Part shown: piece after piece, positions 36,939-45,170 of the stretch | How positions within the stretch are numbered: the first letter of the stretch is position 1 | Layout: every line of letters begins with the position of its first letter | Assembly (NCBI RefSeq): GCF_900327775.1 | Contig: NZ_OUMZ01000007.1 | Coordinates: 1,475,606-1,539,605, forward strand | From: Roseovarius sp. EL26 | GTDB lineage: Bacteria > Pseudomonadota > Alphaproteobacteria > Rhodobacterales > Rhodobacteraceae | DNA: 64,000 nt | Reading direction: 5' to 3' | The notes under the pieces: generated by a model | Told to the model about the DNA's origin: nothing | The model's input: the letters and a program-made list of their open reading frames with translations, nothing else | Database searches by the model: none | Position numbers and translations under genes: made by a program

Positions 36939-37029
36939 CCGATTTGGTGACAACAAACTGCAACCTTGCCGCTCCAAAACCGTCTCATCGCAGCCTGCCG
37001 GGCCGCTGCCCTCATGCAAAGGAACCATC

Positions 37030-38505
37030 ATGTCACAAATCAAATCCTCCATCCTCGAGACAATCGGCAACACCCCCATTGTTAAGATTAACAACCTCGC
37101 CCCCAATGATGTTGAACTGTACGTCAAGCTTGAGGCGTTCAATCCCATGGGTTCGGTCAAGGATCGTCTTGCCCTTGGGGTGATTGAAGCCGCCGAGCGT
37201 GATGGCACGTTGAAGCCCGGCCAAACCATTGTCGAGGCGACCAGCGGTAATACCGGCATTGGTCTGGCCATGGTCTGTGCACAAAAGGGTTATCCTTTAG
37301 TTGTCACCATGGCCGAAAGCTTTAGCGTTGAACGTCGCAAATTGATGCGTTTTCTGGGGGCAAAGATTGTCCTGACCCCTGCCGCCGCTAAGGGTAGCGG
37401 CATGGTTGCCAAAGCTCGCGAACTGGCAGAAAAACACGGCTGGTTTATGTCTCGCCAGTTTGAAAATCCAGCCAACGCCAATATTCACAGTACCACTACA
37501 GCACAGGAAATCCTGCGCGACTTTGGACCCGATGAGTTAGATTACTGGGTGACCGGTTTTGGCACCGGCGGCACATTGACGGGTGTCGCACGGGTATTGC
37601 GGAGCGACAGTCCAGACACAAAGATTGTTGCCGCGGAACCCGACAATGCACAACTGATCGGCAGTGGCATGATTCAACCATTTAACGCCGATGGCAGTGC
37701 TGCCGAAAGCCACCCAGAATTTCGCCCCCACCCGATGCAAGGCTGGTCGCCAGATTTCATCTCGGACCTGGCCAATCAAGCGATTGAGCAAAAATTCATT
37801 GACCAGGTTCAGCCAGTTGCCGGTGCTGATGCCCTGAGCATGGCCAAAGCACTGGCCTGCAAAGAAGGGATCTTTTGCGGCATCACCGGTGGAGCGACCT
37901 TTGCCGCCGCACTTGAAGTGGCCAAAACAGCGCCCAAAGGGGCCAAAATTCTCGCCATGTTGCCAGATACAGGTGAACGTTACCTGTCTACGCCACTGTT
38001 CGAGGACGTCCCCGTTGAAATGACAGCCGAAGAAATGGCGCTGTCGCAATCCACCCCAAGCACACGGTTCGACATTCCGGCCCCCAACGCGCCAGCAGGT
38101 GCGGCACAAGCGGCGCGGCCAGAAATAATCGATCAAGTTCAACAAATCGTCGCCGACAAGCCAGTCGTGATCTTTGCACTGGAGTGGTGCGAGTTTTGCT
38201 GGTCAGTGCGCAAGATGTTTGCCGCTGCAGGGATAGAATATGACAGCATCGACATCGATAGCATCGCCTATCAAAAGGATAACCTTGGCATAGAAATGCG
38301 CGCCGCCCTGCGTCAGATCACCGGAGCGCCAACCATCCCGCAAGTTTTTGTCGGTGGGGAACATATTGGCGGGGCGACGGAAACCTTTGACGCCTTTAAC
38401 GACGGCAGCCTACAAACAAGGATGGCCGTTGCTGGATTGCCCAATGTGCCATCCGAGAACGTCAATGCCTACTCCTTCTTGCCAAAGTGGGTTCATCCGA
38501 GGTGA
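37030..38505 (+). CDS. Cysteine synthase fused to a C-terminal glutaredoxin domain
   Basis: 491 aa. Residues 1-about 325 are a complete O-acetylserine sulfhydrylase (CysK): PLP Lys at K44 (GSVKDR), SGNTG loop at 72-76, GTGGTLTG, and the end PDTGERYLST. After a linker of about 40 residues comes a glutaredoxin domain (about 365-465) with C387-E-F-C390, cis-Pro in TIPQVF and the glutathione-binding GGATETFD. Normal CysK is about 310-330 aa, so this is a true fusion. AAAGGA fixes the start. Five bp downstream begins a PLP decarboxylase, in operon. It likely condenses O-acetylserine with a nucleophile and handles a mixed disulfide; the true product is unknown. Confidence 0.88.
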   Translation: MSQIKSSILETIGNTPIVKINNLAPNDVELYVKLEAFNPMGSVKDRLALGVIEAAERDGTLKPGQTIVEATSGNTGIGLAMVCAQKGYPLVVTMAESFSVERRKLMRFLGAKIVLTPAAAKGSGMVAKARELAEKHGWFMSRQFENPANANIHSTTTAQEILRDFGPDELDYWVTGFGTGGTLTGVARVLRSDSPDTKIVAAEPDNAQLIGSGMIQPFNADGSAAESHPEFRPHPMQGWSPDFISDLANQAIEQKFIDQVQPVAGADALSMAKALACKEGIFCGITGGATFAAALEVAKTAPKGAKILAMLPDTGERYLSTPLFEDVPVEMTAEEMALSQSTPSTRFDIPAPNAPAGAAQAARPEIIDQVQQIVADKPVVIFALEWCEFCWSVRKMFAAAGIEYDSIDIDSIAYQKDNLGIEMRAALRQITGAPTIPQVFVGGEHIGGATETFDAFNDGSLQTRMAVAGLPNVPSENVNAYSFLPKWVHPR

Positions 38506-38510
38506 AATAT

Positions 38511-39917
38511 ATGTCTACTTTTCCAGACACAGACGGTCCTTTGGCCAAGGTCGCGGCATATGCCGCGACCTATCGCGCACAAAAGATCCAACTGCATCCC
38601 ACAGCCACACTCACTGAGTTACGCCAAGCTTTTGGCGGTGACCTGCCGGATCAAGGCCAACCCGCAGCGCAGGTCATCGATGATCTGATCCGCGCAGCTG
38701 AACCGGGGCTGGTCGGCAATACGCAGCCCGGGTTTTACGCTTGGGTCATGGGCAGCTCGCACCCAACCGGGGTTGCCGCAGATTGGCTTACCTCGATCTG
38801 GGGGCAAAATGCCGGAATTTATCAATGTTCTCCAGCAGCGGCCACAGCAGAAGAAGTTGCCTGTAACTGGGTGTTGGATTTGCTGGATCTGCCACGTAAA
38901 TCTTCGGTTGGCCTGACGATCGGGGCCACGATGGCTGGCTTCATTGGTTTGGCCGCCGCACGTGACGAAGTACTACAGCGGGCAAGCCATGATTTTGCCG
39001 AGGACGGTCTGCAAGCCGCCCCGATCATTACGATCTTTATTTCCGAAGATACCCATGCCTCCAACCTAGCCGCTCTGCGTTACCTGGGGTTTGGCAATCG
39101 CAACATCGCCCGCATCCCTACGGATATTCAGGGGCGAATGTTGCCCGAGGATTTGGCCACACAAATGGGCAGCGTTGATGGGCCAAAGATTATCGTTGGC
39201 ACCGCCGGGCATATCAATTCCGGTGCGTTTGATGATTTCCATGCCTTGGCTGATCTTGCAGCCCAGCATGGCGCTTGGTTGCACATCGATGCGGCTTTTG
39301 GGCTTTGGGCGCGGTGCAGCCCTAAAAAGCGGGCTTTGACTGACGGGATTGAGCGCGCTGACAGCTGGTCGACCGACGGGCATAAATGGCTACACATCCC
39401 GTTTGACGCAGGCTTTGCCATTGTCAAAGACACGGCTGCCCACCGCCGTGCCATGGACATCACCGCCAGCTATCTACCTGCCCCGCCCGGCGATGGGCGC
39501 AACGCCACTCATTTCAATCCCGAATTGTCGCGTCGCGGACGCGGCTTTGCCGCTTGGGCGACACTACGGGCTTTGGGCCGTGACGGTGTACGCGCATTGG
39601 TGGAAAACCACTGCGATTGCGCCCAGATTTTGGCGCAGGAACTGCAAGAGGTTCCCGGTATTACCTTGCTTAACGACGTGGTCTTGAATCAATTGGTCCT
39701 GTCCTTTGATCAAGGTCGGGGTCAGGCCGACGCGGATCAGATGACCACCGCTATGGAACAAGCGCTTAATGAAGATGGCCAGCACTTTTTCCGCACCGCC
39801 ACATGGCAAGGTCGTTGTGTGCTAAGGGTCTCAATCATCAGCCTTGAGACCACACCCGACCACGTTCGGGAAATGGCGGCAAAAATGAAGCGCCTGTGGC
39901 AAAACATGCAAGCCTGA
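38511..39917 (+). CDS. Group II pyridoxal-phosphate-dependent amino-acid decarboxylase
   Basis: 468 aa fold-type I enzyme. PLP contacts are visible: H182 in EDTHASNLAAL (stacks on the cofactor), D260 in LHIDAAFG and the Schiff-base lysine K292 in STDGHKWLHIP. Relatives decarboxylate aromatic amino acids, glutamate, diaminobutyrate or cysteine sulfinate/cysteate; residues here do not settle the substrate. It follows the CysK-Grx gene by 5 bp with GAGGTGAAATAT as ribosome binding site, so it may decarboxylate the beta-substituted alanine made there. That pathway link is inference. Confidence 0.88.
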   Translation: MSTFPDTDGPLAKVAAYAATYRAQKIQLHPTATLTELRQAFGGDLPDQGQPAAQVIDDLIRAAEPGLVGNTQPGFYAWVMGSSHPTGVAADWLTSIWGQNAGIYQCSPAAATAEEVACNWVLDLLDLPRKSSVGLTIGATMAGFIGLAAARDEVLQRASHDFAEDGLQAAPIITIFISEDTHASNLAALRYLGFGNRNIARIPTDIQGRMLPEDLATQMGSVDGPKIIVGTAGHINSGAFDDFHALADLAAQHGAWLHIDAAFGLWARCSPKKRALTDGIERADSWSTDGHKWLHIPFDAGFAIVKDTAAHRRAMDITASYLPAPPGDGRNATHFNPELSRRGRGFAAWATLRALGRDGVRALVENHCDCAQILAQELQEVPGITLLNDVVLNQLVLSFDQGRGQADADQMTTAMEQALNEDGQHFFRTATWQGRCVLRVSIISLETTPDHVREMAAKMKRLWQNMQA

Positions 39918-40011
39918 CAGGCGATCTATTCTAACCTGTTCTCTCGGTTGGCGTCGCCTGCCGGGGGATGCATGTTTGCAACGCGTTTCATGGTTTTATG
40001 AAAATTTCCGG

Positions 40012-40081
40012 TGAAACATATGAAACAAAACACTTCTTCACAGACCTACAGCTGAAACATCGCAGCTTTACACCTGTTTCA
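40012..40081. promoter_or_regulatory. Cluster of four TGAAACA/TGTTTCA boxes before two small ORFs
   Basis: TGAAACATA-TGAAACAAA at 40012-40029 (direct repeats, 9-bp phase), TGAAACA at 40053-40059 and TGTTTCA at 40075-40081. They lie 32-101 bp before the ATG at 40113. This is the densest occurrence of the motif in the locus; the phased pair recalls OmpR-type binding sites. Confidence 0.5.
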
Positions 40082-40112
40082 TGACTTGTAATTCCAACCA
40101 ATGGAGACCCTC

Positions 40113-40238
40113 ATGAAACGCAAAACGTCCCATCCTGACACTAAAAACAACTTGGCCGAAACGGCACGCAGATACGCAGCTCGTGTCACGCGCATGCCTA
40201 CAATCACCCCCTCAAAACGCGATGGCTGGATCCAGTAA
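40113..40238 (+). CDS. Small basic ORF, 41 aa, unknown function
   Basis: Begins MKRKTSHPDTKNNLAETARR and ends KRDGWIQ. It is strongly basic (many K and R), has no membrane segment or Cys, and resembles no family I know. GGAGACCCTC lies just upstream of the ATG, a good ribosome binding site, and four TGAAACA boxes precede it. It could be a regulatory or leader peptide, or a translated part of an untranslated RNA. Coding status rests on the start context only. Confidence 0.4.
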   Translation: MKRKTSHPDTKNNLAETARRYAARVTRMPTITPSKRDGWIQ

Positions 40239-40277
40239 TCACCCGAAAGTCGATTAATCACCCCACCGGAGCTCATC

Positions 40278-40418
40278 ATGGCCGATCACAAATCAGTTCG
40301 AAAAACCGTATCTACGCAGCCCACGGACACCACAACAAAAAGAAACCGGCATCATCATTCCACCAAAGCAGACATTGCTTATTTCAGACGTATCGGCTTT
40401 GACTGTGCAATGATTTGA
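40278..40418 (+). CDS. Small basic ORF, 46 aa, unknown function
   Basis: Begins MADHKSVRKTV and ends FRRIGFDCAMI; the middle is Thr/Lys/His-rich with RNRHHH. Ribosome binding site GGAG lies 7-10 nt before the ATG. It follows the 41-aa ORF by 39 bp, in tandem, with the same basic character and the same spacing of GGAG to ATG, suggesting a pair. The single Cys near the C-terminus is notable but no modification enzyme for a peptide is evident. No family recognised. Confidence 0.4.
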   Translation: MADHKSVRKTVSTQPTDTTTKRNRHHHSTKADIAYFRRIGFDCAMI

Positions 40419-40585
40419 AACATCATGGCCATGTCCGATGGCTTGGTGCTCACCGGCCCTGATATCAGATTTCAGTTTATGCTATGTTGACCGAACTGAG
40501 TATTCCTGCATTAATTCAATGATTAGCGCAGCCTAAATTAAAAACAACACGCGTTATCGCATTTAGCGTTTCTTTGGGGGATTTC

Positions 40586-40957
40586 ATGGAAAAATCACTT
40601 TTTGATAAGTACGGGGGCTTTTCCAGCATCAGTAAGATTGTCCTAAAGCTTTATGATCGGCTGCTCGACGATGATGATGTCGGCCCGTTTTTTGACGATG
40701 TAGATCTGCCAAAGCTGATCGATCATCAGACCAAATTCATCTCTTCGTTGATGGGGGGGCCTGCGTCCTTCACCGATGATCATATTGAGCGCGCACATCG
40801 GCATATGGCCATCGAACCACTGCATTTCGACCGACTGAAAGAGATCGTCATCGATGTCTTGGCCGAATTTGATGTCGCCACTTCTGATATCGAAACCATC
40901 ATAGGTGAATTCGAAGCCCGCCGCACGCTGCTGATCGAGAAACCCAATGTCAATTGA
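40586..40957 (+). CDS. Group I truncated haemoglobin
   Basis: 123 aa 2-on-2 globin. The pattern SLFDKYGGFSSISKIVLKLYDRLL, PFFDDVDLPKLIDHQTKFISSLMGGP and AHRHM places the proximal His (F8) in AHRHM and a B10-type Tyr in KLYDR. Such proteins bind O2 or NO at haem in the cytoplasm. GGGGGA precedes the ATG at 40586. A possible promoter TTGACC-N17-ATTAAT sits at 40487-40515. Its last 11 bp overlap the cyclase-like gene, so it probably acts as the gas-binding partner of that protein, where H-NOX usually stands. Confidence 0.88.
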   Translation: MEKSLFDKYGGFSSISKIVLKLYDRLLDDDDVGPFFDDVDLPKLIDHQTKFISSLMGGPASFTDDHIERAHRHMAIEPLHFDRLKEIVIDVLAEFDVATSDIETIIGEFEARRTLLIEKPNVN

Positions 40958-41993
40958 AGCCATCAATGAACAGCTTTTGCGCGCCATTGGCGTTGGTGTA
41001 GCCCTGATTAACCTGGAAACCATGACGCTGCATTTTCGCAATGATACCTTCAATGAATGGTTCGGAGATAATGACCCAACAGCGAAACTGAATGACCTCT
41101 TTCCAGCACTGGATGTCACGGCGCTGTCGTCTGAAATGGCCACTGGTGGCAAACTAACCACCGAGACCTCTTTCAAGCTGCGGCGGCGCACCATGACCGT
41201 GGCCCTTGAATTCAATCGCACGTCCGATGCCACACAGAATATCGCTGTGCTCGTCTGCCAAAACATCACCCGGATTAAAGAGCTGGAATCGATGATCGAT
41301 TCTTATTCGATGATGGTCGAGCGCAACACGCATGAAATCAAACGAGAGAAAGAGCAGGTTGAAAAACTACTGCTCAATATGATGCCACGCGCGGTCTATG
41401 ACGAATACAAAACCTTTGGTGTCGTGGCCCCGCGCCTGTTTGATCCGGTTTCGGTCTTGTCACTAGATTTCCACGGCTTTGATGACATGTCCAGCCAGCA
41501 TGACCCCGGTGTAATTGTCAGCGAATTAAATGATATCTACAGCGCGTTGGACCGCATTGGTGAACAATTCGGCTGCAGACGCATCCACACAAACGGCGAT
41601 AGTTATGTTGCGGTGGCCGGTGTCCCCGACCCCAGCGCCGATCATGCACTGGCAGTGGTCAATTCAGCAGTGCGTTTTTTGCGCTATCTACAACGCCGCA
41701 ATGATACACATCCGATCCAATGGCACGCACGGATAGGGGTTGCCTCGGGTTCCGTGATCGGCTCTGTAGTCGGCGCGCAAAATTATATCTATGATGTGTT
41801 TGGCCCAACGGTAACAGAGGCGCTGCAATACCGCGCAACAGCAGCGCCGATGGTGATTTGCAGCTCACCCAATTTCACCGATGCCCTTGATGGCAAATTC
41901 GATTTGCAGGCCATGACACCTGACCCTGCAGCACCGAATACCTCCTCCCCACATATGCGGATTGCAGAACACACTGAAAACAGTTCGGCCTGA
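40947..41993 (+). CDS. HNOBA/PAS-type class III nucleotidyl-cyclase homologue with altered active site
   Basis: 348 aa. Residues 5-110 are a PAS/HNOBA-like domain, 112-150 a signalling helix ending in LLLNMMPRAV as in haem-NO-associated cyclases, and 162-310 a class III cyclase domain. Metal aspartates are kept (D174 in LDFHGF, D218 in TNGDSY). However the position of the substrate Glu/Lys is H214, and in FGPTVTEALQ the transition-state Asn and Arg are replaced by T290 and Q294, with P287 in the turn. Catalysis is therefore doubtful. It overlaps the globin gene by 11 bp and is followed after 2 bp by a kinase gene. Confidence 0.82.
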   Translation: MSIEAINEQLLRAIGVGVALINLETMTLHFRNDTFNEWFGDNDPTAKLNDLFPALDVTALSSEMATGGKLTTETSFKLRRRTMTVALEFNRTSDATQNIAVLVCQNITRIKELESMIDSYSMMVERNTHEIKREKEQVEKLLLNMMPRAVYDEYKTFGVVAPRLFDPVSVLSLDFHGFDDMSSQHDPGVIVSELNDIYSALDRIGEQFGCRRIHTNGDSYVAVAGVPDPSADHALAVVNSAVRFLRYLQRRNDTHPIQWHARIGVASGSVIGSVVGAQNYIYDVFGPTVTEALQYRATAAPMVICSSPNFTDALDGKFDLQAMTPDPAAPNTSSPHMRIAEHTENSSA

Positions 41994-41995
41994 TT

Positions 41996-43465
41996 ATGTC
42001 TACGGCACCGTCAATGCAAAGCGAAACCATCCCTCTGCAAGAGGCCGTGATGTTCATGGCCGAAGGGTTGGCCGTATTTGATGCTGATGCCCGATTACGC
42101 TTTGCCAATCCTGCCCTTCAAAGCATGTACCCCGCTCTGCAAGACCTACTGGAACCCGGGTTGTTGTGGGACATTTTCCTGCGCGAAGCAGTAAACCGCA
42201 GTGCCATGCCAACGCAAACCGCTCAAACACTTGACGGGATGGAGGCCGCGTTGCTGGACATTCCACAAGCCTCGCCTCAAGTGACCCTGCCTTTTGGGCG
42301 CGCTCAGGTATTCGACTTTCGCCTAACCGCCGCTTCGGATGGCGGTTTTTATCTGGCGCAATCCCCCGGCACCGACACATCAGGGGCTGCAGATTCCGCA
42401 CGCGACGCAGAGGCCCTGCTGCGTAACGTGTTGGAAGCTTGCCCCGTTTGTCTGATCATGTCACGTGTTGGCGATGGTCAAATCCTTTACCGCACACCAG
42501 CTGCAACCCACCTCCTTGGCACCGCTAAAAGCAGTTTCACACATTTCACGCATCGCGAAGAACGCGGAGATTTCGTGACCGCGCTGTTGTCGGATGAAAC
42601 GATCGACCATATGCGCGTCACCTGCCTGCGCCCAGATGGGGCGCGGTTTCCAGCCGAGATTTCGGCTCGGTTAATTGATTACCGGGGCGAAGACGTGATT
42701 GTTGCCAGCATCGAAGACCTGACCCACGAATTGGCCGTACAGGACGAGCTACAACGCCAGCAAGAACAGCTGTTTCAATCTGAAAAGCTCTCAGCCTTAG
42801 GCGAACTGCTCGCCGGAGTGGCGCATGAGCTGAACAATCCGCTTTCGATCATCGTAGGCAACGCTGAAATTCTGCACGAAGAGCTGGAAAACACCCATCA
42901 TGCCAAGCGCATCGATAAACTGGCACGCGCCGCGCATCGTTGCGTGAATATCGTGCGCTCCTTTCTGTCGCTTGCACGTCAGGAACGACTGGATCTTAAC
43001 CCGGCACAATTAGGCCCCTTGTTTGACACCGCAATCGAAGCCATAACCCCTGATGCTACCGCTGCTGACATTCGGGTTGAAGGCACCCTCCCCGCAGATT
43101 TACCCGACGTGATGATCGATGACATCCAGATCACCCAAGTATTGATCAATCTGATGACGAATGCCCTACACGCGATGCAAGATGCCAAACACGGGCATAC
43201 CATCCGGTATGCCTGTTACAATCAGTCCTCTTCAGGTCTTGTACGGTTGGAAGTTTCCGATGATGGGCCCGGCGTTGACCCCGCCATAGCAAACCGCATC
43301 TTTGACCCGCTGTTCACCACCAAGGATGTTGGCAAAGGCACCGGCGTTGGGTTGGCGTTTTGCCACCGGATCATTGCCGCTCACAAAGGGCAAATCCGGT
43401 TGGAAAAATCAAACGGCGATGGGGCGCTTTTTTCGATCACGCTTCCCATCGCCGTCACTGGCTAA
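41996..43465 (+). CDS. PAS-domain sensor histidine kinase without receiver
   Basis: 489 aa. N-terminal PAS (AEGLAVFDADARLRFANPAL), second PAS (ACPVCLIMSRVGDGQILYRTP), HisKA with phospho-His in GVAHELNNPLS, and HATPase_c with SDDGPGV and GTGVGLAFCH. No membrane helix. It is clearly a paralogue of the hybrid kinase at 34526-36760, minus one PAS and the receiver. It begins 2 bp after the cyclase-like gene, so the signal presumably comes from the globin/cyclase-like pair. No response regulator follows; the OmpR-type regulator at 33819 is a possible partner. Confidence 0.9.
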   Translation: MSTAPSMQSETIPLQEAVMFMAEGLAVFDADARLRFANPALQSMYPALQDLLEPGLLWDIFLREAVNRSAMPTQTAQTLDGMEAALLDIPQASPQVTLPFGRAQVFDFRLTAASDGGFYLAQSPGTDTSGAADSARDAEALLRNVLEACPVCLIMSRVGDGQILYRTPAATHLLGTAKSSFTHFTHREERGDFVTALLSDETIDHMRVTCLRPDGARFPAEISARLIDYRGEDVIVASIEDLTHELAVQDELQRQQEQLFQSEKLSALGELLAGVAHELNNPLSIIVGNAEILHEELENTHHAKRIDKLARAAHRCVNIVRSFLSLARQERLDLNPAQLGPLFDTAIEAITPDATAADIRVEGTLPADLPDVMIDDIQITQVLINLMTNALHAMQDAKHGHTIRYACYNQSSSGLVRLEVSDDGPGVDPAIANRIFDPLFTTKDVGKGTGVGLAFCHRIIAAHKGQIRLEKSNGDGALFSITLPIAVTG

Positions 43466-43538
43466 CTTTATTTTCATCAGACCGGGCGCCAAAGGTGGGG
43501 ACACACACCACAAGCACTCCGGTCAAATGGACTGCTCT

Positions 43539-44567
43539 TTAGAATTCGTAAGCCAGAAGTGTGCCGATAGTATGGCTATCAACGCTCGCTTCGTCGCCAT
43601 AACGGTAGGCCAGCGCTCCGATCATACCATCAAACAACTCCATCTCGGCAGAAACTGTAAAGAGGTTATCAGCGGAAGAAGCCCCATCAACATCGCGCAA
43701 AGAGTACACACCAGACAGTGTCACCGGGCCAACCGGCGCAGCCAGACCAAGCGTAGTGAACGTTGCAGAATTTGTGGTGCCATCGAAGTGATTAAAATAA
43801 GCCACTTCTGCCAGCAATTCCAACGCCGTGGAGCCTGCGTCAAACGTATGAATTGCACCCAAAACAACGCCGTCCTGATCAGTGTTATTGCCTGCACCAG
43901 CTGCCTGATGTTGCACACCAAAGTTATAGGCTGTCTGGCCAAATTCACCCGACAGTGTAGCCGTCCATGATTCTGCACCGTTGGTGTTTGATACACCACC
44001 ATCACCCAGGCTGGTTTGGCCACGACGACTACCCAGTGAATTGCTTAAGACAGATCGGTCTGCATTGAACACACCAACCGAAAAAACGTGCTCACCACCA
44101 GCAGCAGAAAATGGCACGGCAACAGCCCCACCAACACGTTCAGTCAACTCATAATCTTCGGCAAAATCTGCACCAAAAATGCCCGGCGCGATATCCCAAG
44201 CGAAACCAAAGTCCGGGTTGAATTTACCCAGCTTCAGCTCAGCAGTACCCAGCTCCTTGGAAAAGAACAGCTCTTCAGCGTAAGCACCGTGATCTTCAAA
44301 GAACCGGTCATCTGTTGCATCGCGAATAGGCTCAAGAACCAGCGTCGAGTTCAGCGCAAAACCCGCACCGAAATCAAAGGACAAGCCACTTTCGATCGTC
44401 GTATAGGTATCATTAAGCTCAGCAGCTGGATCAGATGAATCAAACGTCCAGTCATTCTCGACCTCAATCGATAAATACCCTGACAGGCGTCCTGTCTCAA
44501 AGGCATCTGCGGTTGTGGCTGTCAGGCCAAGTGCCGCGCCCCCTGCAATAAGCAAGAATTTAGTCAT
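43539..44567 (-). CDS. Outer-membrane porin-like beta-barrel protein
   Basis: 342 aa. Signal peptide at residues 1-22 (LLIAGGAALGLTATTADA), then alternating amphipathic strands with many Gly, Asp, Phe and Tyr, and a C-terminal Phe (LLAYEF), the usual outer-membrane barrel ending. The sequence FSKELGTAELKLGKFNPDFGF is porin-like. Transported solute unknown. Single gene, convergent with the kinase gene and separated from hemP by other genes. Confidence 0.78.
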   Translation of the reverse strand: MTKFLLIAGGAALGLTATTADAFETGRLSGYLSIEVENDWTFDSSDPAAELNDTYTTIESGLSFDFGAGFALNSTLVLEPIRDATDDRFFEDHGAYAEELFFSKELGTAELKLGKFNPDFGFAWDIAPGIFGADFAEDYELTERVGGAVAVPFSAAGGEHVFSVGVFNADRSVLSNSLGSRRGQTSLGDGGVSNTNGAESWTATLSGEFGQTAYNFGVQHQAAGAGNNTDQDGVVLGAIHTFDAGSTALELLAEVAYFNHFDGTTNSATFTTLGLAAPVGPVTLSGVYSLRDVDGASSADNLFTVSAEMELFDGMIGALAYRYGDEASVDSHTIGTLLAYEF

Positions 44568-44696
44568 GTTGTCCTCGTTTGGCTTTTTATATGTGTTTTC
44601 AAGTTGTCCGCGATAGCCTCGCGGCGGGCATCAAACTGGCATTGGCCGACCTATGCAGTGCACAAGGTCAACCAAAACCGAGTATTTCGAATGCGA

Positions 44697-45170
44697 TCAG
44701 TGTCGCGTCATATTGATGGGATCTGGAAATTCTTCTCTCTCGCACAGCGCTGCGCGTCGCAGGTGCAAACCGACCTGATTGGCCGATTCCGTTAGTGACA
44801 TCATCATGGTGGGTTCAATCAACAAAGAGGCCAACAACATGGCATCCTCACGTGCGCCGGTGGCCGCTGTCGTCACGAAGTGCGCCAAGATCGCTTCATC
44901 TGCGCCAACACATTTGCATTCGCTACTATGGCGCACCAGACGTCGGCGGCTGTGTCGAAACAATACAGAAAACATGTCTTCCATTGCAGAATAACAAATC
45001 GCACCGCGGGTAGGCCCCATGTGCTCGGCCAAACGATCGCGCACATCTGACGGCCCGGCCTGGCTGTCGCACCACAGGCGCAGGCATCTGACCAGAAAAA
45101 CCTCTGGTGCGGGCATGACTTCAATCGATGACACAGTCAGGCCACCAAACATCTCACGCTCATGTTTCAT
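44697..45170 (-). CDS. Uncharacterised 157-aa protein, third gene of hemP operon
   Basis: 157 aa, no clear signal peptide or membrane helix. It has several cysteines (RCLRLWC, AICYSAME, SECKC, ALCERE) and a Met-rich stretch PTMMMSL. I do not recognise the family. The ATG overlaps the hemP stop (ATGA at 45167-45170), so it is translated from the hemP transcript and probably acts in haem/iron handling; the Cys and Met residues would suit metal or haem binding. That is inference from context. Confidence 0.65.
   Translation of the reverse strand: MKHEREMFGGLTVSSIEVMPAPEVFLVRCLRLWCDSQAGPSDVRDRLAEHMGPTRGAICYSAMEDMFSVLFRHSRRRLVRHSSECKCVGADEAILAHFVTTAATGAREDAMLLASLLIEPTMMMSLTESANQVGLHLRRAALCEREEFPDPINMTRH

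Noticed and set aside
40416..40422. TGAAACA at the stop of the 46-aa ORF
   Set aside because: It is partly the TGA stop codon and its flank, 164 bp from the globin ATG; position gives no reason to call it a site.
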